5,534 nucleotides of DNA, from assembly GCA_023260815.1 (NCBI GenBank), contig JALQUE010000094.1, forward strand, positions 1 to 5,534, read 5' to 3'. Position 1 is the first letter of the stretch. Every line of letters starts with the position of its first letter. The notes beneath the pieces are model-generated. The model ran no database searches. It was not told the DNA's origin and saw only the letters and a program-made list of their open reading frames with translations. This document shows positions 1 through 5,254 of the stretch, piece by piece. The DNA comes from Roseovarius sp. (GTDB lineage Bacteria > Pseudomonadota > Alphaproteobacteria > Rhodobacterales > Rhodobacteraceae). The translations under genes were made by a program, and so were the position numbers.

Positions 1-994
1 GGTAGCCTGCCATTTGGGTCTGCGGACCGTCCGACGGTTCATATCTGGTGATCAGGAACTTGACAAAATCCCATGTGACACGCCGACCGATGGCTTCCTC
101 CACCGCCTTGACCGTTTCTGAAGCAAGCTTCAGGAATTGGCTCATGGATGCGATGTCAAGCATGCCAGGTACCACGGTAACCAAAAGTCCCGTCGAGGCT
201 GCCAGCGCAGTCAGGGTTAGAAACCCAAGCTGAGGCGGGCAGTCGATCAGGACGATGTCGTAGTTTGCCTCAACCTCTTCAAGCGCCAAGGCGAGGCGCT
301 CTGCAAAGATGGGTTGTACGCGACGGGCGAGAGCGTTTGCGGTCTCGGTTTCGTACTCCGAGAGCATCAAACCGGCGGGCACCATGTCGAGCTTATGGAA
401 GTAGGTCTTTTGGATGACGTGCGAGAGAGGAACTTGGTCCTCATATCTCAAAGCATCATAGATTGTGCCGCCATCGGCGAACTCAAGCTCGGGCCGAAAG
501 CCGAAAAACGTGGTCAAACTTGCTTGTGGATCGAGGTCCAGGACCAGCACACGGTAACCGCGCAAGGCATACCTTTGCGCAAGATGAATCGTTGCAGTCG
601 TTTTTGATGAACCGCCTTTGAAGTTAACGACAGATATCACCTGAAGACGGTCGCCTGCGCGGCGCCCTGGGCGATAGGCTTCTGCGTTCTTCCCCGTGCG
701 CCCCAAAATATCGCGCAATTCGTCAACCTCTTCGGCGGTATAGAATCGGTGTCCGCGGTTATCTGTGTGCACTTCCGGGAAGCTGCCGTCTTTGTGCCGA
801 TTGCGCAGGTTCGAAGGGCTTACGCGCAGTAGGCTGGCAACTTCGGTGGAACTGAAGCGCCGTAGCGACTTCCGTTCTTCGGGTTCGAATGCGATCTTCA
901 TCTGGCGATCCAAGGACTCGGCCAGATTGTCGGCAAACGCTCCAATGTCAGAAGAGCCTATGCCTTGCGCATTTCCAACGTTACGATCATCCAT
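1..994 (-). CDS. repA: RepA/ParA plasmid partition ATPase (RepABC type), 3' end beyond window
   Basis: This is the Walker-type ATPase that drives plasmid partitioning and, in RepABC replicons, also represses its own operon with RepB. About 331 codons are visible. Residues about 46-97 form the N-terminal DNA-binding region typical of RepA (LRRFSSTEVASLLRVSPSNL through FYTAEEVDELRDIL). Walker A is at 126-133 and reads KGGSSKTT, with Ser where the consensus has Gly. A second acidic motif, VLDLDPQAS, lies near 150-158, and Walker B, IVLIDCPPQLGF, near 247-258. The last visible part (TRYEPSDGPQTQM) matches the RepA pattern. I chose the ATG at 994 because it places the FSSTEVA segment near residue 47, as in known RepA proteins. 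An in-frame ATG at 1036 adds 14 residues; neither start has a clear Shine-Dalgarno. The frame is open to the window edge. In RepABC plasmids a ParB/RepB gene would follow, outside this window. Confidence 0.93.
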   Translation of the reverse strand, partial: MDDRNVGNAQGIGSSDIGAFADNLAESLDRQMKIAFEPEERKSLRRFSSTEVASLLRVSPSNLRNRHKDGSFPEVHTDNRGHRFYTAEEVDELRDILGRTGKNAEAYRPGRRAGDRLQVISVVNFKGGSSKTTATIHLAQRYALRGYRVLVLDLDPQASLTTFFGFRPELEFADGGTIYDALRYEDQVPLSHVIQKTYFHKLDMVPAGLMLSEYETETANALARRVQPIFAERLALALEEVEANYDIVLIDCPPQLGFLTLTALAASTGLLVTVVPGMLDIASMSQFLKLASETVKAVEEAIGRRVTWDFVKFLITRYEPSDGPQTQMAGY

Positions 995-1033
995 GTACTG
1001 CCGCCCGCTCTTGGCCCTGTTGAGGCTCTTGGT

Positions 1034-1080
1034 CATTCTGACGGTGTACAGCGTACCTGACGCATTTTGCCGTCAGAATG
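1034..1080. promoter_or_regulatory. Perfect 11-bp inverted repeat upstream of repA, candidate partition operator
   Basis: The arms CATTCTGACGG (1034-1044) and CCGTCAGAATG (1070-1080) are exact reverse complements around a 25-bp centre that contains the near-dyad GGTGTACAGCGTACC. It lies 40 bp before the preferred repA start and overlaps the alternative ATG at 1036. RepABC and ParAB operons are commonly autoregulated through palindromes between promoter and repA, so an operator or centromere-like site is a reasonable inference. I found no convincing -35/-10 pair here, and no match to the 16-bp RepABC parS palindrome pattern. Confidence 0.5.
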
Positions 1081-1134
1081 GGAATGCCACGATCCAGTGA
1101 GTCCGGCAAGAAGAATCTAAATGTGGTGTGAAAG

Positions 1135-1143
1135 TTATCCACA
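1135..1143 (+). promoter_or_regulatory. DnaA box (TTATCCACA)
   Basis: The 9-mer TTATCCACA is a perfect match to the high-affinity DnaA box known from E. coli oriC. It is followed within about 40 bp by AT-rich sequence. It stands alone: I found no second perfect box nearby, so it could be chance or part of a small plasmid origin. Confidence 0.5.
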
Positions 1144-1221
1144 GCACCAAGAGCTACTGCAACGACCGTAGCGACGTAAGTTATTGATATAGCAAAATTA
1201 AATTCAGCTATGGCCGTATTG

Positions 1222-1256
1222 AGCTGCTACTCTGTGAATTTGGCACTTTAGCAGCT
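1222..1256. repeat. 8-bp inverted repeat in the repA upstream region
   Basis: AGCTGCTA (1222-1229) and TAGCAGCT (1249-1256) are exact reverse complements separated by 19 bp. The spacing suits a protein-binding dyad better than an intrinsic terminator, as no T-run follows. It may belong to the origin or control region; no function can be read from sequence alone. Confidence 0.4.
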
Positions 1257-1333
1257 AAGCCTAGGCAATTAATGGCACATTTTGCCTTCTGTAGAGTTAT
1301 CTTCGGGTGGATTTTCTGGATTCGGATAAGAAC

Positions 1334-1891
1334 TTACACCTGACCTTGCCTCGATTCTTGCGTCATCAGGCCAAGTCGCTCCACACGTTCACAAATAGCC
1401 TGCAAGATGATTGCAGGGGGCCGTGCTTTTATTGCTGCGGCGATCGTGGGGAGGCGGTCTTCGGTTTCGCGGCGACCGGCACGGCCCAGCACGGTGTCGG
1501 GCAGGAAGCAGTCGCGGGCATAGGCGTTCTCGGATCAAGGCGCGTTCGAACTCTGCCGCCGCGCCCAGGACCTGCAGGGTGAACTTGCCCAGTGGCGAGG
1601 ACGTGTCGAGCAGCTCCATCAGCGAGCGGAAGACGGCGCCCTTCGCCTCCAGCCGTTCGATCACCTCCAGAAGATGCGAGAGCGAGCGTGCCAAGCGGTC
1701 GATGCGCACGACGACCAGCGTGTTGCCCTTACTGATCCTTTCCAACACGCGTGCCAGCACCGGCCGCGCGCGATTGCCGCCCACGGCCTGCTCTTCATGG
1801 AACTCGGCGCAGCCTGCGGATTTCAGAGCCTGCGACTGGGGCAGGGGGGCTGACCCTCGGTTGAAACGGGAGCGTAGCCTATCAATGGCAT
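1334..1891 (-). pseudogene. Frameshifted serine recombinase (Tn3-type resolvase/invertase family)
   Basis: Intact members resolve plasmid or transposon multimers using a nucleophilic serine. The natural start is the ATG at 1891, with AAGG about 10 nt upstream, reading MPLIGYAPVSTEGQ. This matches the family N-terminus (GYARVST), except that the conserved Arg before VST is Pro. At the C-run on the minus strand (plus-strand G-run 1844-1849) the frame breaks and the protein continues one frame over as LPQSQALKSAGCAEFHEEQ. Restoring one A between the CAG codon and six Cs gives the usual GQTPLPQSQALKSAG junction. The core up to about 1530 is well preserved, including VVVRIDRLARS, DTSSPLGKF and LGAAAEFERALIRER. 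After RER the core frame runs on in an unfamiliar tail and stops near 1389. The original frame instead stays open, with unrecognised sequence, to a TAA at 1334, which I used as the gene end. Total length is close to the usual 183-185 residues. With two frame changes and a lost catalytic-site Arg it is very probably inactive. Confidence 0.85.
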
Positions 1892-1962
1892 CAAAATAGA
1901 CCTTTTGCAGTTTCATGTAGCGTCAATAAACGACCGTTTGGCAGTGCGCGTATGAGCCGCTC

Positions 1963-1990
1963 TTGCTTTTTGGCAATCTTTGCCATACTT
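1963..1990 (+). promoter_or_regulatory. Weak candidate promoter and operator dyad for parDE
   Basis: TGGCAA (1971-1976) and TTGCCA (1980-1985) form a 6-bp dyad around TCT, overlapping a possible -10-like CATACT or ATACTT (1984-1990). A weak -35-like TTGCTT lies at 1963-1968, at suboptimal spacing. ParD antitoxins bind dyads in their own promoters as ribbon-helix-helix dimers, so an autoregulatory operator here is plausible. The promoter elements themselves are poor matches. Confidence 0.35.
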
Positions 1991-2011
1991 CTTCTAGTGA
2001 AGGAGATGACC

Positions 2012-2257
2012 ATGGGTACCATGAATATTTCATTGCCGGACCCGATGAAGAGCTGGGTCGAAGAACAGGCAAAGACCGGACGCTATGCCAATTCCAGCGA
2101 CTATGTTCGCGACCTGATCCGGCGTGACCGTGCCCGCCGTGAGGCCGTTGCGGAGATTCAGGCCGCTGTCGACGTAGGCCTCGCCAGCGGGCCGGCGGCC
2201 CCGCTTGATCGCAGCACGTTCAAGTCCCGGATGCGCGCCGAATATGCCGGAGAATAA
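2012..2257 (+). CDS. parD: ParD-family type II antitoxin
   Basis: This is the antitoxin of a ParDE pair: it neutralises ParE and represses the operon. The 81-residue protein has a ribbon-helix-helix N-terminus, with a beta strand at residues 3-9 (TMNISLP) and helices at about 10-22 and 28-41 (SSDYVRDLIRRDRARR). The C-terminal toxin-binding tail spans about 42-81, ending DRSTFKSRMRAEYAGE. The start at 2012 is chosen because AAGGAG (2000-2005) lies 6 nt upstream. The frame extends back to an ATG at 1952, but that would add a hydrophobic stretch not typical of ParD. The gene overlaps parE by 14 bp, indicating translational coupling. Length and layout are normal for the family. Confidence 0.93.
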   Translation: MGTMNISLPDPMKSWVEEQAKTGRYANSSDYVRDLIRRDRARREAVAEIQAAVDVGLASGPAAPLDRSTFKSRMRAEYAGE

Positions 2258-2552
2258 CGGTTGGGTCATTCAATCCGCCGCTGAAACCGACTTGTCCGAC
2301 ATCTGGCACTACGGCGCAGACAACTGGGGTATAGAGCAGGCCGATCACTATGCGGATAGTCTGTTTGCGCTCTTCGACCTGCTCGCTGACTTTCCGGAGA
2401 TGGCCCGGGAACGCGGCGAGTTCAAACCCCCGGTACGCATCCATCCCAGCGGAGTGCACCTGGTGATCTACCGGACGGAAGGGCAGGGGGTTGAGATCAT
2501 CCGCATATTGCATGCCCACCAGAACCTGACGGCCTATCTCCTTGATGGATGA
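2244..2552 (+). CDS. parE: ParE/RelE-superfamily toxin
   Basis: This is the toxin of the ParDE module; characterised ParE proteins poison DNA gyrase, though the target is not proven for every family member. The 102-residue protein has the RelE/ParE layout: an N-terminal strand (WVIQSAAETDLSDI), helical region about 14-50, then a C-terminal sheet with VRIHPSGVHLVIYR (64-77) and the signature-like VEIIRILHAHQN (83-94). I chose the ATG at 2244, inside the end of parD, because the family N-terminus starts here; the frame also has an upstream ATG at 2205. There is little Shine-Dalgarno sequence before 2244, consistent with coupling to parD translation. It ends 3 bp before the convergent integrase stop codon. 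It appears intact. Confidence 0.92.
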   Translation: MPENNGWVIQSAAETDLSDIWHYGADNWGIEQADHYADSLFALFDLLADFPEMARERGEFKPPVRIHPSGVHLVIYRTEGQGVEIIRILHAHQNLTAYLLDG

Positions 2553-2555
2553 GCG

Positions 2556-3614
2556 TCACAACCCTGCGGCCTTGGTCAGGTTGACACGGAATCGATCCCT
2601 GCGACGTTGATAACGGCGAGTCATCTCGGCTGAGGCGTGCCCGAGCTGCTTCTGGACATAGCGCTCGTCAACCTCCGCCGAACTGGCGAGACCAGAACGC
2701 AGACTGTGGCCGGAAAACAGCGCCAGGCGGTCTTTCTCGGGCAGATCAGCCCGGATCCCGGCATCGAGCACAGTCCGTTTGATTAGCCGCGCGACATGCT
2801 TGTCGTTTAGCCGCGCTTCCGAGGCGCGTTTGCCATCGCGCGAGATGCCCACAAAAACCGGCCCGAAGTCGATCTTTGCGAAGTGCAACCACTGCGTGAG
2901 CGCATGCACGGGGCAGGTTTGATCCTTGGACCCGCGGCTGATCTCGACCTCGCGCCAGCCGGTTTTGGCGTTGAGCGTGAGCAGGGCGCCCTTTTCCATG
3001 ATCTCGATCCAGCCGCCAGAACCTGGTGTGTCGTCCTTGTGCACATCAAGACTGACGATTTCCGAGCGGCGGAGACCACCGGCATAGCCCAAGAGCAGGA
3101 TCGCGCGATCTCGCAGCCCGCGCAGATCATAGGGCAGGGTGGCCACCATCGCGAGGATGTCTTCGGCCAAGATCGCTTCCTTCTGCACCGGCGGGCGCGC
3201 GTGCTTTCGCTTGATCCCGGCCAGCACCGTGGCGATGTGCCGGTTCTTGCGATCGAGGGTGAACCCCCGCTGCGCGTAGTTCCAGGCGAGGCCCGAGAGG
3301 CGCCGGTCGATGGTGCTGACCGATAGGGCAGGGGAGGGGCCGGAGCCGGACGCCACATCGGCGAGATAGAGCCCGATCATTTCTGGGGAGGGCGGCAGTG
3401 GTTCCGTACCCTTCATCCGGCACCAGCGCGTGAAATGCGCCCAGTCCTTCGCATAGGCCTTCAACGTGTTGTCTGACGCTGCAGCGCGCGCGTAGTCGCG
3501 AGCGGTGTCTACCAGTCGATCGAGTGTGCCGGAGCCTGGGACAGAGGAGGGGAGGGTGATCCTTTCGCTCAAGTCTTGTTCGGGAGCTGCGCCTGACTTA
3601 TACTCCTTATCCAT
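2556..3614 (-). CDS. Tyrosine recombinase / site-specific integrase
   Basis: This is a phage-integrase-family tyrosine recombinase of 352 residues, which cuts and rejoins DNA at specific dyad sites through a covalent 3'-phosphotyrosine. The core-binding domain covers about 34-140 (SDNTLKAYAKDWAHF, STIDRRLSGLAWNYAQRGF). The catalytic domain covers about 145-345 and shows all expected residues: Arg182 in GGLRRSE, Lys217 in NAKTGW, His303 and Arg306 in GHSLRSG, His326 in QLGHAS and Tyr335 in TRRYQRR. The open frame extends back to 3800 through ccdA in antisense, but the start at 3614 is favoured by GGAG 7 nt upstream; the ATG at 3620 is too close to it. It ends 3 bp from parE and starts 22 bp from the divergent ccdA. 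It could resolve plasmid dimers or move the surrounding segment; its site is unknown. Confidence 0.93.
   Translation of the reverse strand: MDKEYKSGAAPEQDLSERITLPSSVPGSGTLDRLVDTARDYARAAASDNTLKAYAKDWAHFTRWCRMKGTEPLPPSPEMIGLYLADVASGSGPSPALSVSTIDRRLSGLAWNYAQRGFTLDRKNRHIATVLAGIKRKHARPPVQKEAILAEDILAMVATLPYDLRGLRDRAILLLGYAGGLRRSEIVSLDVHKDDTPGSGGWIEIMEKGALLTLNAKTGWREVEISRGSKDQTCPVHALTQWLHFAKIDFGPVFVGISRDGKRASEARLNDKHVARLIKRTVLDAGIRADLPEKDRLALFSGHSLRSGLASSAEVDERYVQKQLGHASAEMTRRYQRRRDRFRVNLTKAAGL
3576..3604 (+). promoter_or_regulatory. Candidate sigma-70-type promoter for ccdAB inside the integrase coding region
   Basis: TTGTTC (3576-3581) and TATACT (3599-3604) are separated by exactly 17 bp. The -10 matches five of six consensus positions and the -35 three of six. 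A start near 3611 would leave a leader of about 26 nt before ccdA. The elements overlap the first codons of the divergent integrase, so CcdAB autorepression at this site could also affect integrase expression. Alphaproteobacterial promoters vary, so this is a prediction only. Confidence 0.5.
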
Positions 3615-3621
3615 ACACATT

Positions 3622-3632
3622 CTCCGGGAGGG
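3622..3632. promoter_or_regulatory. Shared divergent ribosome binding sites of the integrase and ccdA
   Basis: The palindrome CTCC-G-GGAG (3622-3630) gives a GGAG core on each strand. On the plus strand it is extended to GGGAGGG and lies 6 nt before the ccdA ATG at 3637. On the minus strand GGAG lies 7 nt before the integrase ATG at 3614. This decides both starts and leaves only 22 bp between the two genes. Confidence 0.7.
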
Positions 3633-3636
3633 CATC

Positions 3637-3858
3637 ATGGGCCGAGTGAAAGTCAATCTGACCCTCAACGCCGATGTCGCGGAATCGGCGCGGTCGCTTG
3701 GCCTCAACATGTCGCGCTTGGCCGAGGCGGCGATCATCGAGGCGGCCAAGGTTGAACGCAATCGCCTGTGGCGAGAGGCGAACCAACCCGCAATCGACAC
3801 CTATGCCGAGGAGATCGCCAAGGAGGGTTTGCCCCTCGCGGCCTTCCGCAGTTTCTGA
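3637..3858 (+). CDS. ccdA: CcdA-family type II antitoxin
   Basis: This is the antitoxin that binds CcdB and represses the operon. The 73-residue protein begins with a ribbon-helix-helix domain (strand KVNLTLN at 5-11, helices about 12-22 and 25-40, including LNMSRLAEAAIIEAA). A charged toxin-binding C-terminus follows (RNRLWREANQPAIDTYAEEI), ending EGLPLAAFRSF, the usual ending style of CcdA homologues in alphaproteobacteria. The length is normal (E. coli F-plasmid CcdA has 72 residues). The start is supported by GGGAGG just upstream. ccdB follows after a 12-bp gap, so the two are one operon. The long antisense frame over this gene is a shadow. Confidence 0.93.
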   Translation: MGRVKVNLTLNADVAESARSLGLNMSRLAEAAIIEAAKVERNRLWREANQPAIDTYAEEIAKEGLPLAAFRSF

Positions 3859-3870
3859 GGCGAGGACGAA

Positions 3871-4164
3871 ATGGCGCAATTCGACCTCTATCGCCTTAAG
3901 GGTGGCCAACTTGTCGTCGACCTTCAGACCGACCTGATCGGCATTGACGCCTCGCGCGTCGTGGCGCCCTTGCGCGAGGCGGGCCGATACGCGGCCTTTC
4001 CGGGCCTCACGCCTGTTGTGGAATACGAAGGCGGCGCGTGGATCGTCCGGGTTCAGGAACTGGCCGCGGTGCCGGGCGCGGAGCTTCGGGACCGGGTTGG
4101 ATCTCTGGCCGATCACCGCGACGCTTTGAAGCGCGCCTTGGACATCCTGATCGACGGGGTTTGA
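3871..4164 (+). CDS. ccdB: CcdB-family toxin
   Basis: Characterised CcdB traps DNA gyrase on DNA and kills plasmid-free cells once CcdA decays. The 97-residue protein shows the family pattern: FDLYRLKGGQLVVDLQTDLIG at the N-terminus (Phe4 to Gly24), VVAPLREAG at 30-38, FPGLTPVVEYEGG at 43-55 and the AAVPGAELRDRVGSLADHRDALKRALD region at 65-91. In F-plasmid CcdB the last three residues, Trp-Gly-Ile, are needed for gyrase poisoning; here the end reads Asp-Gly-Val, so the Trp is absent. This may be normal variation in distant CcdB lineages or may mean altered target activity. A GAGGA ribosome binding sequence precedes the ATG. The frame is intact, and ccdA is the partner. Confidence 0.91.
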   Translation: MAQFDLYRLKGGQLVVDLQTDLIGIDASRVVAPLREAGRYAAFPGLTPVVEYEGGAWIVRVQELAAVPGAELRDRVGSLADHRDALKRALDILIDGV

Positions 4165-4172
4165 GTGCGCGC

Positions 4173-4190
4173 TCTCGTTGATCTCGTTGA
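4173..4190. repeat. Tandem 9-bp direct repeat (TCTCGTTGA x2)
   Basis: Two exact head-to-tail copies occur at 4173-4181 and 4182-4190, with eight bases repeated again at 4224-4231. It lies just after the ccdB stop. It may be simple slippage; nothing shows a function. Confidence 0.5.
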
Positions 4191-4259
4191 CCGAAGGCCC
4201 GACTGGCTGCCCTGAGCTCGATTTCTCGTTGTTTTCTGGCATGTCGCTGAGCATATTCT

Positions 4260-4294
4260 TTTATGTCCGATAATGCAAACTTATTGGACATAAA
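4260..4294. repeat. 14-bp-arm inverted repeat with 7-bp centre, candidate recombination site or operator
   Basis: TTTATGTCCGATAA (4260-4273) and TTATTGGACATAAA (4281-4294) are reverse complements with one mismatch, which would be a G-U pair if transcribed. They flank the 7-bp centre TGCAAAC. Arms of 11-14 bp around a 6-8-bp spacer are the known architecture of tyrosine-recombinase crossover sites, and an intact tyrosine recombinase lies about 650 bp away. Alternatives are a repressor operator for the DUF1403 gene 74 bp downstream, or a transcript hairpin. No second copy was seen in the window. Confidence 0.6.
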
Positions 4295-4367
4295 TATAAA
4301 CAGAAAGGCGGGGCAGTTTGTGCGCTATTTACTGGCAAAAAGCGCTGCGTGACTGTAGGCTCTGGGC

Positions 4368-5252
4368 ATGACATTTGCGTGGCCGGATCACATCAGTGAT
4401 ATCGAGACACTACCCCGGATGCCTGTCTGGGTCACCTCCGCACGGCCTGAAACCATTGAAGATGTTGCGTTTTTGTCGGGATCGGCGCTGAGCCATCTGC
4501 ATGTTGTTTTGGGACGCGAGGAGGTGCCCCACGCTTTGTTTCGGGACCGCTTGGCACTGCGGGCAGCGGAGGCTTGCGTGGGGTTTTCCGGGCGGCCGGA
4601 ACGGGCAGGGGAGTTGCGCGACGCCGTACACTTTCTGCGCCCCGGTGATCTGCCCGGCCCGGCGGGCGAGATCTGCCTCGCCTGGCGGCGCGCGGTGGAA
4701 CGGCCGTTGTCGATGAAGGCTCTGGGCCAAGCCTTGCCAACCCTTGAACCGGGCCAGATCGCTACATGGCTCGATGCGGGGAGTGGCGCGCCGGTGACAC
4801 AGGCCGCGATGGTATTGGAGGCGGTGCTGCACGAGGCGCCACGCGCAGAAATCGCAGCACTGATCCTCGCGGATGCGGCGCTCTCACAGGCGCTTGGCTG
4901 GGATCATGTCGTGCCGCTGCTGGCCGCGGGCCTGAAGCGCGCCGACCTGCTCAAGCATGGTGAGGAGCTGCGGTTCGCCTGTCATCGGGCGCTCATCTCA
5001 TCGACGGTCGAATCCGTGCGCCTCACCGCAGATCTCGCGCGCCGGGCCGCGCATCTGAAATCCGTCGCGCCGAAGCTTCGGGCCAAGGGCTCGCGCGACG
5101 CGGTCGAGATGTTCATGACCCGCGATGCTGTTGCTCCCTCGGCACTACCCCTGTCGGACCGTGCCGCACGGCGGCTCTGTGACCGGCTGGTCGACCTCGG
5201 CGCTGTGCGCGAGCTGACCGGGCGCGACACCTTCCGGCTTTACGGGGTGTAG
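4368..5252 (+). CDS. DUF1403 family protein
   Basis: This is a 294-residue protein that I recognise as DUF1403, a family of unknown function found mainly on alphaproteobacterial plasmids. Recognisable blocks are the N-terminal PVWVTSARPETIEDVAFLSG (19-38), the central RLALRAAEACVGFSGRPERA (61-80) leading to RDAVHFLRPGDLPGPAGE (84-101), and a helical middle (about 113-250). The C-terminal segment, SDRAARRLCDRLVDLGAVRE then LTGRDTFRLYGV (263-294), looks like a winged-helix end. No signal peptide or membrane segment is apparent, so it is probably cytoplasmic. The start at 4368 is the first ATG of the frame and keeps the N-terminal block, but the Shine-Dalgarno is weak. The ScpB-like gene begins 2 bp after its stop, so they form an operon. 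A role with ScpB in DNA organisation is inferred from context only. Confidence 0.88.
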   Translation: MTFAWPDHISDIETLPRMPVWVTSARPETIEDVAFLSGSALSHLHVVLGREEVPHALFRDRLALRAAEACVGFSGRPERAGELRDAVHFLRPGDLPGPAGEICLAWRRAVERPLSMKALGQALPTLEPGQIATWLDAGSGAPVTQAAMVLEAVLHEAPRAEIAALILADAALSQALGWDHVVPLLAAGLKRADLLKHGEELRFACHRALISSTVESVRLTADLARRAAHLKSVAPKLRAKGSRDAVEMFMTRDAVAPSALPLSDRAARRLCDRLVDLGAVRELTGRDTFRLYGV

Positions 5253-5254
5253 CG

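Larger units (their letters stand above)
995..1333. other. Non-coding region between repA and the resolvase remnant, possible origin or control region
   Basis: No supportable gene lies here on either strand. The region is richer in A+T than its surroundings, especially about 1178-1250. It contains the repA-proximal inverted repeat, one DnaA box and an 8-bp inverted repeat at 1222-1256. Short GCTA/TAGC words recur at 1153-1157, 1168-1172, 1190-1193, 1207-1211, 1223-1229 and 1249-1256, and CATTTTGCC occurs at 1063-1071 and 1278-1286. The spacing is irregular, so these are not clear iterons. A DnaA box beside AT-rich DNA fits a replication origin, but no replicase gene is in the window, and in classical RepABC plasmids the origin lies inside repC. 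The origin role is therefore inference. Confidence 0.4.
4165..4367. other. Intergenic region between ccdB and the DUF1403 gene
   Basis: No gene is supported here. It starts with a tandem 9-bp repeat, TCTCGTTGA twice at 4173-4190, with a third partial copy TCTCGTTG at 4224-4231. It then becomes AT-rich around the large inverted repeat at 4260-4294. I see no convincing intrinsic terminator for ccdAB and no clear -35/-10 pair for the downstream gene, though that gene's promoter must lie here unless transcription reads through from ccdB. Confidence 0.6.

Noticed and set aside
1399..1417. 7-bp hairpin CCTGCAA-GATGA-TTGCAGG considered as a terminator
   Set aside because: There is no T-run directly after the stem on either strand, and it lies within the resolvase remnant.
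1411..1899. 162-codon plus-strand open frame over the resolvase
   Set aside because: The protein is Arg/Ser-rich and featureless, while the opposite strand clearly encodes serine recombinase motifs.
1952..2011. Upstream ParD start adding MSRSCFLAIFAILLLVKEMT
   Set aside because: It resembles a signal peptide by chance; the strong AAGGAG site lies inside it, 6 nt before the ATG at 2012, where the ParD family begins.
3615..3800. Longer N-terminal extension of the integrase (upstream in-frame start)
   Set aside because: The extension runs antisense through ccdA, lacks family similarity, and the start at 3614 has a well-placed GGAG.
3607..4254. 215-codon minus-strand open frame over ccdAB
   Set aside because: It is antisense to two well-supported toxin-antitoxin genes, has no recognisable domain, and is explained by high G+C codon structure.
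4249..4278. Minus-strand TTGCAT-N17-TATGCT considered as a promoter
   Set aside because: It is a weak match, points into ccdB antisense with no gene to drive, and lies within the inverted repeat, so chance is likely.
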